DNA of 64,000 bases from Victivallales bacterium. Lineage in GTDB: Bacteria; Verrucomicrobiota; Lentisphaeria; Oligosphaerales; Oligosphaeraceae. A program made the translations under genes and the position numbers. The notes beneath the pieces were generated by a model that saw nothing but the letters and a program-made list of their open reading frames with translations, was not told the origin of the DNA and did no database searches. The stretch covers positions 36,977-100,976 of the forward strand of contig JAFXUD010000042.1 in NCBI GenBank assembly GCA_017535315.1, read 5' to 3'. Positions 7,796 through 14,906 of this stretch are shown here, one piece after another. Each line of letters begins with the position of its first letter. Positions within the stretch are counted from its first letter, which is position 1.

Positions 7796-8961
7796 TTGAG
7801 ACCGTCGGCTGTGTCACAGATGTGGACAGAGAACTTGCCTGTCAGTTCGGGATAGACTTTCAAGTACTCGTGTGTGAGCTTCTCTGCGATGCTTGCTGCG
7901 GCGTCAGGGCAGATGATGGCCATGCAACAGCCCTTGAAGCCCGCACCCGAAAAACGTCCGCCGAGGATGCCCTCTGTCTTTACCATGATGTCATAGATGG
8001 TTTTCATTTGAGGGCATCCCGTTTCCCAGTAGTCGATGGTGGAGCGTCCGCTCTCGAAGCAGATTCTGCCGAACTCTTCGATGTCGCCCTTTTTCCAGGC
8101 GGCGACGGCCTGTTCGACGCGATTCATCTCGCCATAACAGTGCTCGGCGCGGCGTCGCCAGGGAAGTGGGAGGCGGTCTTTGTACGCATCGAACACCTCC
8201 TGCGGGATGTCGCGCAGGTTGGTTTCGACTAGATTGCCGTATGGAAGCCCTGCGTATGCGAGCAGTGCATAACCAGCGCTGCGGCACTCATCGACACGCA
8301 TGTTGTACCGTGTGCCCGCGAGTGCCCTGTCGAGCCCAGAGAAGAAGATGGCGATTTTGAAGGGATGCATGTTGGCAGGGCGTGGGAAGTTCATCCAGAC
8401 GGAGGTTTTGGTGTCAAGCCAGAGCAGGTTGTCCTTTTTGCAGAGGACTTCGCAACTTTGGTCAAGCGTACCGCAGTTGACTCCGACGTACTGGTTTTCG
8501 GCCTTTTGCGCCAGCTCAATCATCGTGCCTGGTGGGATTTGCAGCTCGTTCACGCGGCAGAGTGCCTGCAAGAACGCGAGGATGACGGCGGCGGAGGAGG
8601 ATATCCCACCCGTGGGCAGTGTCCCCTCTATGACACCTGTCAGACCACGCTTCAACGGATAGTGTTTGTTCAGCACGAGAGCGGCTCCGCGAAGGTGGTC
8701 TGCCCAGTCGTTCTGCTTTTGCTTGGGTATTTCCGAAATGCGGAACTGGTAGGGAGTGTCGAAGTTCAGCGACTGCAATTCAATCGTATCGTCGCTTTGC
8801 GGGGTGTACGCAACATGTATTCCTCGGTCAAGCGCAAAGCCTGTCACCTTGCCGCGTTGGTGGTCGATATGCGCTCCCACGGGACAGACACGGTAGGGAC
8901 AAAAGGAGATGCTCTCTGGTTCTGTATGGTAGAGCTCTTTGTATTTTTCTGTCGCGTTCAT
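7774..8961 (-). CDS. GHMP sugar kinase, galactokinase/galacturonokinase-like
   Basis: The 395-residue GHMP kinase has the substrate motif PYRVCPVGAHIDHQ near residues 23-36, GGISSSAAV as the glycine-rich ATP motif, and GRFSGAGFKGCCMAI as motif 3. Classical galactokinase reads GRVNLIGEHTDY at the first motif. The form here is closer to what I recall of plant galacturonokinase (PYRICPLGAHIDHQ). It would phosphorylate a hexose or uronic acid at C1. The first gene of a kinase-nucleotidyltransferase-phosphatase-cysNC group, it probably feeds nucleotide-sugar synthesis. The ATG at 8959-8961 follows the ABC transporter gene by 38 bases. Confidence 0.83.
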   Translation of the reverse strand: MNATEKYKELYHTEPESISFCPYRVCPVGAHIDHQRGKVTGFALDRGIHVAYTPQSDDTIELQSLNFDTPYQFRISEIPKQKQNDWADHLRGAALVLNKHYPLKRGLTGVIEGTLPTGGISSSAAVILAFLQALCRVNELQIPPGTMIELAQKAENQYVGVNCGTLDQSCEVLCKKDNLLWLDTKTSVWMNFPRPANMHPFKIAIFFSGLDRALAGTRYNMRVDECRSAGYALLAYAGLPYGNLVETNLRDIPQEVFDAYKDRLPLPWRRRAEHCYGEMNRVEQAVAAWKKGDIEEFGRICFESGRSTIDYWETGCPQMKTIYDIMVKTEGILGGRFSGAGFKGCCMAIICPDAAASIAEKLTHEYLKVYPELTGKFSVHICDTADGLNSNYGSN

Positions 8962-8999
8962 TTGGATAAAAAGGGAGGTAAGCTCAAAGTTTGATGGGC

Positions 9000-9764
9000 T
9001 TACTTTTTAAGATTGGCCAAGAAGGTTTGTGTGCGTGGGTTTTGGGGATGCAGGATGACATCATCAGGTTTGCCTTCCTCCACAATGACGCCGCCAGCCA
9101 TGAAAATCACCCTGTCAGCCACGTTTCGAGCAAACTCGATTTCGTGCGTGACAATCATCATGGTGATGCGGAGGGAGGCAAGCTTGCGTATGGTCTTCAA
9201 TATTTCATTGGTGAGTTCGGGGTCCAATGCGGAGGTCGGCTCGTCGAAGAAGACCATTTCGGGCTTGTTGATGAGGGCGCGTGCGATGGAGACGCGCTGT
9301 TGCTGGCCGCCTGAGAGTTGGTAGGGATAGGCGTTCTCCTTGTCCGCCAGGCCTATCTCGCGCAGTAGATTTCGTGCCTCTTCGATGACGGCCTGCTTGT
9401 CGCGCTTCTGGACGCAGATGGGGGCGTCGGTGATGTTCTTGAGGACGGTATAGTGCGGAAAGAGATTGAAGTTCTGGAAGACCAGCCCGAACATCCTGCG
9501 CAGGTCACGAAGTTTTTGTTGGGAGGCATAGACGCTTTTGTTGAGGCTTGCATCATGCTGGCAGACGTATTCCCCGCAATAGGAGAGGGAACCAGTGTCC
9601 ATGGTTTCAAGCATGGTTGCGCAGCGTAGCAAGGTGGATTTCCCCGAGCCTGAAGGGCCGATGACGGCGACGATTTCGCCTTTGGAGACTTTCAGCGAGA
9701 TATCCTTCAGGACACTCAGGGAGCCAAAGCTTTTGGAGAGGTGTTCAATGGTCAGGACGTTCAT
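9000..9764 (-). CDS. Polar amino-acid ABC transporter ATP-binding protein
   Basis: The 254-residue ABC ATPase of the GlnQ/HisP/ArtP class has Walker A GPSGSGKST, signature LSGGQQQRVSIARAL, Walker B MVFFDEPTSALDP and the switch histidine in VTHEIEFA. It energises uptake through the adjacent permease and binding protein (order on the transcript: binding protein, permease, ATPase). The ATG at 9762-9764 has GGAGG upstream. It is 11 bases from the permease stop, so it is clearly co-transcribed. Confidence 0.95.
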   Translation of the reverse strand: MNVLTIEHLSKSFGSLSVLKDISLKVSKGEIVAVIGPSGSGKSTLLRCATMLETMDTGSLSYCGEYVCQHDASLNKSVYASQQKLRDLRRMFGLVFQNFNLFPHYTVLKNITDAPICVQKRDKQAVIEEARNLLREIGLADKENAYPYQLSGGQQQRVSIARALINKPEMVFFDEPTSALDPELTNEILKTIRKLASLRITMMIVTHEIEFARNVADRVIFMAGGVIVEEGKPDDVILHPQNPRTQTFLANLKK

Positions 9765-9775
9765 GCTTGCCTCCG

Positions 9776-10411
9776 TTATCTGTAGTAGTTCAACGCTTTT
9801 TCCAACTGCTCCATAAGATAGGCAACGATGAAGTTGAAAACATAGTAGAAGATGCCAGCTGCGATGAGAGGCATCATAGAGGTCTGCGCCGAGGAGAGCT
9901 GTCTGGCGATGGTGAACATCTCAAGCACGGAGATGGTGGAGGAGAGGGAGGTGTCTTTTACAAGCGTGATGACCTCGTTGGTAACTGGCGGGATAATGCG
10001 CTTGATGACCTGGGGCATGATGATCTTGAAGAAGGTCTGGCATTTGGTGTAGCCCAGAACATGCGCTGCCTCATACTGGCCAATCGGAATGGATTCGATG
10101 CCCGCACGATAGATTTCCGCAAAATAAGCGGCGTAGTTGATGGAGAAGGCAATGATGACCGCTATGAAACGGTAGTTGCTGGAGAGTGGTATCTTGAAGA
10201 TATAATAGGGGCCGAAATAGACCACCATGATCTGGAGCATCAGCGGCGTACCACGCATGATGGAGATGAATATCTTGGTGGGGATGTTCAAGAAACCTCG
10301 CTTGGACATGCGGCCTAAAGATATCACCAGCCCAAGCGGCAGCGCAAACACCAGGGTCAGCAGGAAGATGGCGATGGAGGTGACAAGACCAGAGAGCAGA
10401 TCCAGTAGCAT
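9776..10411 (-). CDS. Polar amino-acid ABC transporter permease
   Basis: The 211-residue membrane protein of the HisM/GlnP family has about five hydrophobic segments and the EAA cytoplasmic loop AGIESIPIGQYEAAHVLGYTK that contacts the ATPase. A single permease gene is present, so the transporter would be a homodimer of this subunit, as for GlnP-type systems. No obvious Shine-Dalgarno precedes the ATG at 10409-10411. It is separated from the upstream binding-protein gene by 150 bases holding three hairpins, which may uncouple expression levels. Confidence 0.93.
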   Translation of the reverse strand: MLLDLLSGLVTSIAIFLLTLVFALPLGLVISLGRMSKRGFLNIPTKIFISIMRGTPLMLQIMVVYFGPYYIFKIPLSSNYRFIAVIIAFSINYAAYFAEIYRAGIESIPIGQYEAAHVLGYTKCQTFFKIIMPQVIKRIIPPVTNEVITLVKDTSLSSTISVLEMFTIARQLSSAQTSMMPLIAAGIFYYVFNFIVAYLMEQLEKALNYYR

Positions 10412-10452
10412 TGTAGGAAACAGGGAAAGGAGGGTAGGGGGACTGTTCTGTG

Positions 10453-10550
10453 CCCGCCGCTCTTAGCGGCGGGGGTTAACCGCAGGGCTAGGCCCTGCGC
10501 ACAGGACAGGGGGCTAGGGTGGCCAGTTCCTTGCCTGCCGCTAAGCGGCA
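10453..10550. promoter_or_regulatory. Three consecutive hairpins between binding-protein and permease genes
   Basis: Three perfect dyads lie in a row: CCCGCCGCT/AGCGGCGGG (10453-10473), CGCAGGGC/GCCCTGCG (10481-10499) and TGCCGC/GCGGCA (10536-10550). None is followed by a run of Ts in the minus direction, so they look more like mRNA stabilisers than terminators. Such intercistronic structures are known to keep binding-protein mRNA more abundant than permease mRNA (malE-malF in E. coli). Confidence 0.6.
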
Positions 10551-10561
10551 TGGAGAGCTTG

Positions 10562-11341
10562 TCAGGGCTTGATGATGAGGACATCCTTGCCGTCGAAGTA
10601 CTTCTTGGAGATTTCGACGGCAGCACCGTCGGCGACCATACCCTTCAATGTGCTCTGAACCTTATCGCGGAGGGCGGTGTTACCCTTCTTGAAGCCGATG
10701 CCATATTGTTCGGACATGATGTTCTCGTCAAGGATGGCAAACTTGTCGCCCGTATCGGCGATTTTTGCCTTGGCAACGCCGATGTCAACGGCGACGGCGT
10801 CAACGGCGCCGCTTTCCAGCTCCATCATCGCGGAGACGTAGTTGCTGGAGATGACAATCTTCTTGAAGGTCTTACCGAGGTCAGCTTTGTCACCGCCTTC
10901 CTGGAGGGCTTTGAGGACGGGGGTGTCGGTCTGGGCAGCAACAACCTTGCCTGCGAGGTCGGCGAGGGTCTTGACGGGGGAGTCCTTCTTGACCATCACG
11001 ACCTGGGAGTTGTCAACATAGGCCTCGGTCCATTCATACTCGTTTTCGCGGCCATTGATGGTGAAGCCGTTCCAGATGCAGTCGATGGAACCAGAGTTGA
11101 GTTCCATGTCTTTGCTGTCCCAGTTAATGGGCTTCTTCACGAGAGTCCAGCCATTGCGTTTGGCAACTTCTTCGGCCAGTTCCAAGTCGAAGCCAGTGTA
11201 TTCACCTGTCTTCTCGTCCTTGAAACCGTAGGGTGGGAACTCGGCGTCGAAGCCTACTGTGAAGGTGTTCGATTGTTTTTTTGCGCATCCTGTGAAGGTG
11301 CAGAGAAGTGCCAGGGCGACAACTGCGAGGAGCTTTTTCAT
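10562..11341 (-). CDS. Polar amino-acid ABC transporter substrate-binding lipoprotein
   Basis: The 259-residue protein is a family-3 solute-binding protein. It starts MKKLLAVVALALLCTFTGC, a lipoprotein signal peptide with the lipobox ending in Cys at residue 19. The mature part begins TVGFDAEFPPYGFKDEKTGEYTGFDLEL and later has NGFTINGRENEYEWTEAY, both typical of amino-acid binding proteins. AAGGA sits 6 bases before the ATG at 11339-11341 and too close to another ATG two codons earlier, so this start is preferred. The ligand cannot be assigned safely. Confidence 0.93.
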   Translation of the reverse strand: MKKLLAVVALALLCTFTGCAKKQSNTFTVGFDAEFPPYGFKDEKTGEYTGFDLELAEEVAKRNGWTLVKKPINWDSKDMELNSGSIDCIWNGFTINGRENEYEWTEAYVDNSQVVMVKKDSPVKTLADLAGKVVAAQTDTPVLKALQEGGDKADLGKTFKKIVISSNYVSAMMELESGAVDAVAVDIGVAKAKIADTGDKFAILDENIMSEQYGIGFKKGNTALRDKVQSTLKGMVADGAAVEISKKYFDGKDVLIIKP

Positions 11342-11380
11342 GATCATTCCTTATTTTATGGTTTACTTGATGTAAAAATC

Positions 11381-11932
11381 CTATATTTCGTTTGTTTTGC
11401 TAAAGATTGCCTGGTGGCGGAGTTCCACAGTTAAGCCATACTCTTCCATGGCGATTTGGAGGCCCTTCTTGAGCTTGGCGACGTTGGTTCCGTCGGGCAG
11501 CTTCACGAGAAACATCATGATGTAGTTGCCCTGGTCGTTTTTGGAGGCCAAGTCGATGATGTTTATCTGTTTGAGCTTCAGATAGCTGGAGAGGGCGGCG
11601 ACCAGGCCGACGTCATCGGGGCCTGTGGCGGTGAGGACGTAGAGGTTCGAGGAGTCCTCGTGGTCATCGGGTGCATTGTCTGTGTTTTCGTAGGGGAGCA
11701 CGCCGATTTCAAAGGAGGATAGGCCCTTCACTGCATGGAGAGCCTTGCGCAGGGCCTCCTCCTCGGTCCCGTCTGGGAAGGTGGCTAGAAGCAACATGGT
11801 GAAGTAACCCTTCATAACGGTCTGGCTTAGGTCTTCCAGATTGCCATGAAGGGATTTGATGGCCCCCGTCACATCGGCAATGATGCCGACGCGGTCGTGG
11901 GACATGACGGATATCATGTAGGGTTTGGACAT
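11381..11932 (-). CDS. ACT-domain protein, GcvR-like
   Basis: The 183-residue protein has two ACT domains. The first begins MISVMSHDRVGIIADVTGAI and the second LYVLTATGPDDVGLVAALSSYL. This tandem layout matches glycine-cleavage-regulator-type (GcvR) proteins and other small amino-acid-sensing ACT proteins without a catalytic domain. It lies 7 bases downstream of the L-rhamnose isomerase gene and 39 bases upstream of the amino-acid ABC transporter. A regulatory role in amino-acid metabolism or transport is plausible but cannot be shown. The start at 11930-11932 lacks a strong ribosome binding site; translation may be coupled to the isomerase. Confidence 0.82.
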   Translation of the reverse strand: MSKPYMISVMSHDRVGIIADVTGAIKSLHGNLEDLSQTVMKGYFTMLLLATFPDGTEEEALRKALHAVKGLSSFEIGVLPYENTDNAPDDHEDSSNLYVLTATGPDDVGLVAALSSYLKLKQINIIDLASKNDQGNYIMMFLVKLPDGTNVAKLKKGLQIAMEEYGLTVELRHQAIFSKTNEI

Positions 11933-11939
11933 GATGCAA

Positions 11940-13232
11940 TCAGCGTTTCTTAATGACCTTGCGGTCGTAGTCAATCATATCGTTCAGCCAGGCGGCGCCA
12001 GCGGGGACGCCCTGCGAGAGGCAGAACATGTTCCAGACGGCTCCCAACGGATAGGTCTTGAGCTCTTCCAGGAGGGCGAGCTTGACAGCGCCATCGTTGG
12101 CGGCCTCGTAGTCGGCCATGAGCTTGGAGGGTTCCAGGAGGGCGGCCAGGATTGCTTTCTGGGTGGCGCGCGTGCCAATCACCCATGCGGCGATGCGGTT
12201 GATGCTGGCATCAAAGAAGTCGAGGGCGATGTTGACGCTCTTCAGGAAGTTGCCGCGGACAACCTGCTGGAAGAGGCAGCGCAGATCATCGTTCAGGATG
12301 ACGACGTGGTCGGAATCCCAGCGGATGCCGCGGCTGACATGGAGCAGAAGCTCTTTCTTGAAGTTGAGGATGGAGGAAATCTTGTCGTAGATGTTTTCGG
12401 TAGGGTGGAAGTGGCCCATGTCCAGGCAGACCATGATGTCTTTGTGTGTCATGGCATAGCCCATGAAGAACTCATGGGAGCCGACCACGTAGTCTTCGGA
12501 GCCAAGACCGAAAAGCTTGGATTCAACGGCGTCCTTGCAATATTTGGGGTTGACCTTCTCCACGAAGATTTCATCAAGGGATTGAGCCATAAGCTTGCGT
12601 GGGGTGAGCCTGTCGATGGGCTGGTCCTTGGCACCGTCTGGCATCCAGTGGTTGACGACGGCAGGGCAGCCCTGGTTCTTGCCAAACGCCTCGGCGATGC
12701 GGCGGCAGGCCTTGTCGTGGTTAATCCAGAACTTGCGGATTTCGGGGTCGGGGTTGGAGAGGGTGTAGCCTGAGTTGGCTTTCGGGTGTGCAAAGAAGGT
12801 GGGGTTGAAGTCGAGTGCGACCTTGTTGGCTTTCGACCATTTCATCCACTTGGTGAAGTGCTTGGGTGCGATGGCGTCGCGGTCAACGACCTTGCCGTCG
12901 GTCTCCGCATAGATGGCATGAAGGTTGAAGCGCTTCGTGCCAGGGATGAGGGAGAGTGCCTTCTCTGCGTCCTTTCGGAGCATGTCGGCGTTCATGGCGG
13001 GACCTGGGTAGTTGCCAATGGCCATGATGCCGCCGCCAGAGACTTCGCCTTCGTGGACTTCAAAGCCCTTGACGTCGTCGCCCTGCCAGCAGTGCAGGGA
13101 GATAGGGGTGGCCTGGAGGGTGGCGATGGCCTTGTCGGTGTCAATGCCCAGCACTTTGTATTGCGCCTTTGCACAATCGTATGCTTTTTCAATCTGTTCT
13201 TTCGTCGGAGCCGTGAATGGGGCTTTTGCCAT
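11940..13232 (-). CDS. rhaA: L-rhamnose isomerase
   Basis: The 430-residue protein is close to the usual ~420 of RhaA. The segment TPISLHCWQGDDVKGFE corresponds to the hallmark VSMHCWQGDDVSGFE region. Later stretches such as DFNPTFFAHPKANSGYTLSNPD and DMGHFHPTENIYDKISS carry metal and substrate ligands of the TIM barrel. The enzyme converts L-rhamnose to L-rhamnulose in the cytoplasm. No rhaB, rhaD or regulator is adjacent, but the PHP-domain gene lies just upstream on the same strand. AGGAA precedes the ATG at 13230-13232. Confidence 0.96.
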   Translation of the reverse strand: MAKAPFTAPTKEQIEKAYDCAKAQYKVLGIDTDKAIATLQATPISLHCWQGDDVKGFEVHEGEVSGGGIMAIGNYPGPAMNADMLRKDAEKALSLIPGTKRFNLHAIYAETDGKVVDRDAIAPKHFTKWMKWSKANKVALDFNPTFFAHPKANSGYTLSNPDPEIRKFWINHDKACRRIAEAFGKNQGCPAVVNHWMPDGAKDQPIDRLTPRKLMAQSLDEIFVEKVNPKYCKDAVESKLFGLGSEDYVVGSHEFFMGYAMTHKDIMVCLDMGHFHPTENIYDKISSILNFKKELLLHVSRGIRWDSDHVVILNDDLRCLFQQVVRGNFLKSVNIALDFFDASINRIAAWVIGTRATQKAILAALLEPSKLMADYEAANDGAVKLALLEELKTYPLGAVWNMFCLSQGVPAGAAWLNDMIDYDRKVIKKR

Positions 13233-13317
13233 AGTGGTGTTCCTGTTGGTTTTTATGTGAAAGATTGTGGAAGACAGTTCCTTGGGTGATTTGATTGTTG
13301 CGGTTACCCCCGTTTTT

Positions 13318-13337
13318 CGACGACGTGGCCGTCGTCG
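13318..13337. promoter_or_regulatory. Perfect 8-bp hairpin between PHP-domain gene and rhaA
   Basis: CGACGACG, loop TGGC, CGTCGTCG, flanked by two GTTACCCCC copies. It sits between the PHP gene stop (13345) and rhaA start. No T-run follows on either strand, so it looks like an intercistronic RNA structure rather than a terminator. Confidence 0.5.
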
Positions 13338-13344
13338 TTACCCC

Positions 13345-14688
13345 CTAGTCCCAAGAACCTTGTGCTGCTGCGTAGCTGATGGTGGAGAAGGCTTTTTCTG
13401 GACCCATCTCCTTCAGATCGTCAAGTTGCTTCAAGGTCGGGCAGGGGAGGGCTCCTACGGAGGCGAAGAAGCTGTTGCGAGCCTTCTTGTTCTTGAATAT
13501 AGTGTCGCATTTGGCATCTGTCAAGGAAAGGTCTGCAAAACGGAGGAGGCGCGTATGGCCGACGAAGACGGCGGCATCGTGGTTGAAGAGCTGGAGGTAA
13601 GGGGAGAGTTCGGGGCTGTCGAAGCCATCGACGAGGCGCTGGCCAGGCTTGTTGCCTTCCGTGCCGACGTTGATGGGCATGTCCAGAGCCTGCGCGGCCT
13701 TGACATACGCGGCGAGAGCAGCGGTCTTGCGTGCTTTGACGGCATCGTCCTTGAAATTCCAGTTGCGGTCAGGGATGATGTTGACAGCCTGCACACCCTT
13801 GGCTGCGAGGCATTCCAACTGAGCGACGGGATCTTTTTCGCCGTCGCTGTCGCCGTCGAGCCAGGCGGTCATGGGGATAGCACGGCAGTCGAGGATGAAG
13901 CGGATGACGGTTTCCAGGGGCGGGAAGGAAGCCTCTGTTGGCTTTTCGTAGCCGATGCCACCGCGCTTGATGAGCTTGCCACGCAGGAATTCATTGAAGG
14001 CATTGGTGTTTTGCGCTTTGGCGACGGTTTCCGCGATGTCAGTGCCGAAGAGCGCTGCCCAGGCTTGGGCAGCCTTTTCAACAGAACCGCAGGCTTTGAC
14101 GGCGAGTGCGTTGTAGGCGGCGATGATATGGCGCTCTGTGGCATTGCCCTTGGGCGTCAACGGCAGCACGTCTCGATCATAGTCCAACTGGAATTCCGTA
14201 AGCTTGGCGTTGATGCGCTGGATGACGGCCCTATTGCGTGCGTGCGAGGAGGTGAGCATGGCAGAGAGCGTCTTTTCAGCGTCCGAGCCAGGCGTTGGCC
14301 TGTTGACGAAGCCCATCCCCATAAAGTAGAAGACGCCGTTTTCACCAGGGGAATTGATGTCGCAGTTGGCGTATTCCTTGAAGAATACGCGGCTTTCCAT
14401 GGCGACGGCGGAGCGGAGGCGGAAGAGGTCGGCGGCCTCCAGGAACTCCTCCATGCCCTCCAGAACATCAAAGTCGCAGATGGCTGCGGAGTAGAGGCCA
14501 AGCTTCTTCATCTCGTAGGCGATGCGGGAGGGGGACCACCCCTCGCCATTGTAGGAGAAGAAGGTGTGCAGGTGCATGTTCACCCACTGGTTTTCAGCGG
14601 GAAACGCAGCTATAGATGCGAGCTGCTCACGGGCGTCCTTACGTTCCGCTGGATTAAAGGAGGACAATGTTTCAACGAGTTCTGCCAT
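13345..14688 (-). CDS. PHP-domain protein linked to rhaA
   Basis: The 447-residue protein has a PHP-like metal-binding N-terminus. NMHLHTFFSYNGEGWSPS (about residues 37-54) gives the HxH motif of PHP phosphoesterases, and ICDFDVLEGMEEF follows where other ligands are expected. The rest, including NVGTEGNKPGQRLVDGFDS near residue 360, is not recognised from any named enzyme. PHP domains hydrolyse phosphoesters with three metals. The gene lies 112 bases upstream of L-rhamnose isomerase in the same direction, so a role with rhamnose or related sugar phosphates is plausible. AGGAA is well placed before the ATG at 14686-14688. Confidence 0.75.
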   Translation of the reverse strand: MAELVETLSSFNPAERKDAREQLASIAAFPAENQWVNMHLHTFFSYNGEGWSPSRIAYEMKKLGLYSAAICDFDVLEGMEEFLEAADLFRLRSAVAMESRVFFKEYANCDINSPGENGVFYFMGMGFVNRPTPGSDAEKTLSAMLTSSHARNRAVIQRINAKLTEFQLDYDRDVLPLTPKGNATERHIIAAYNALAVKACGSVEKAAQAWAALFGTDIAETVAKAQNTNAFNEFLRGKLIKRGGIGYEKPTEASFPPLETVIRFILDCRAIPMTAWLDGDSDGEKDPVAQLECLAAKGVQAVNIIPDRNWNFKDDAVKARKTAALAAYVKAAQALDMPINVGTEGNKPGQRLVDGFDSPELSPYLQLFNHDAAVFVGHTRLLRFADLSLTDAKCDTIFKNKKARNSFFASVGALPCPTLKQLDDLKEMGPEKAFSTISYAAAQGSWD

Positions 14689-14741
14689 AATTGGGTTCCT
14701 GGGGGATTATATGGAACGTAGATACAGTGCAAAGGCGAAAA

Positions 14742-14814
14742 GACGGGCGGGACAAGCGGGACAAGCGGGACAGAACAAGGTGCTGTCGCTCTTGTCGCTC
14801 TCGTCGCGCCCGTC
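14742..14814. repeat. Self-complementary short tandem repeat downstream of the EF-G-like gene
   Basis: The left arm is GACGGGCG followed by GGGACAAGC-type 9-mers. The right arm carries TGTCGCTCT-type 9-mers and ends CGCCCGTC (14807-14814). The arms can pair over about 30 bases with mismatches. In the minus direction the hairpin is followed by CTTTTCGCC, so it may end EF-G-like transcription. A separate CTAGTGC-AA-GCACTAG palindrome lies at 14842-14857. Confidence 0.6.
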
Positions 14815-14906
14815 CTTTTACGCAGGTGCTGTCACGCAAGCCTAGTGCAAGCACTAGAGGCAATAGCAAGATGTTTTTGCAACAGCCTCTATGTATTTGA
14901 AGAGGG

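Noticed and set aside
13267..14721. 484-residue plus-strand open frame opposite the PHP-domain gene
   Set aside because: It mirrors the minus-strand gene exactly, is rich in E, G and V as antisense frames are here, and matches no family.
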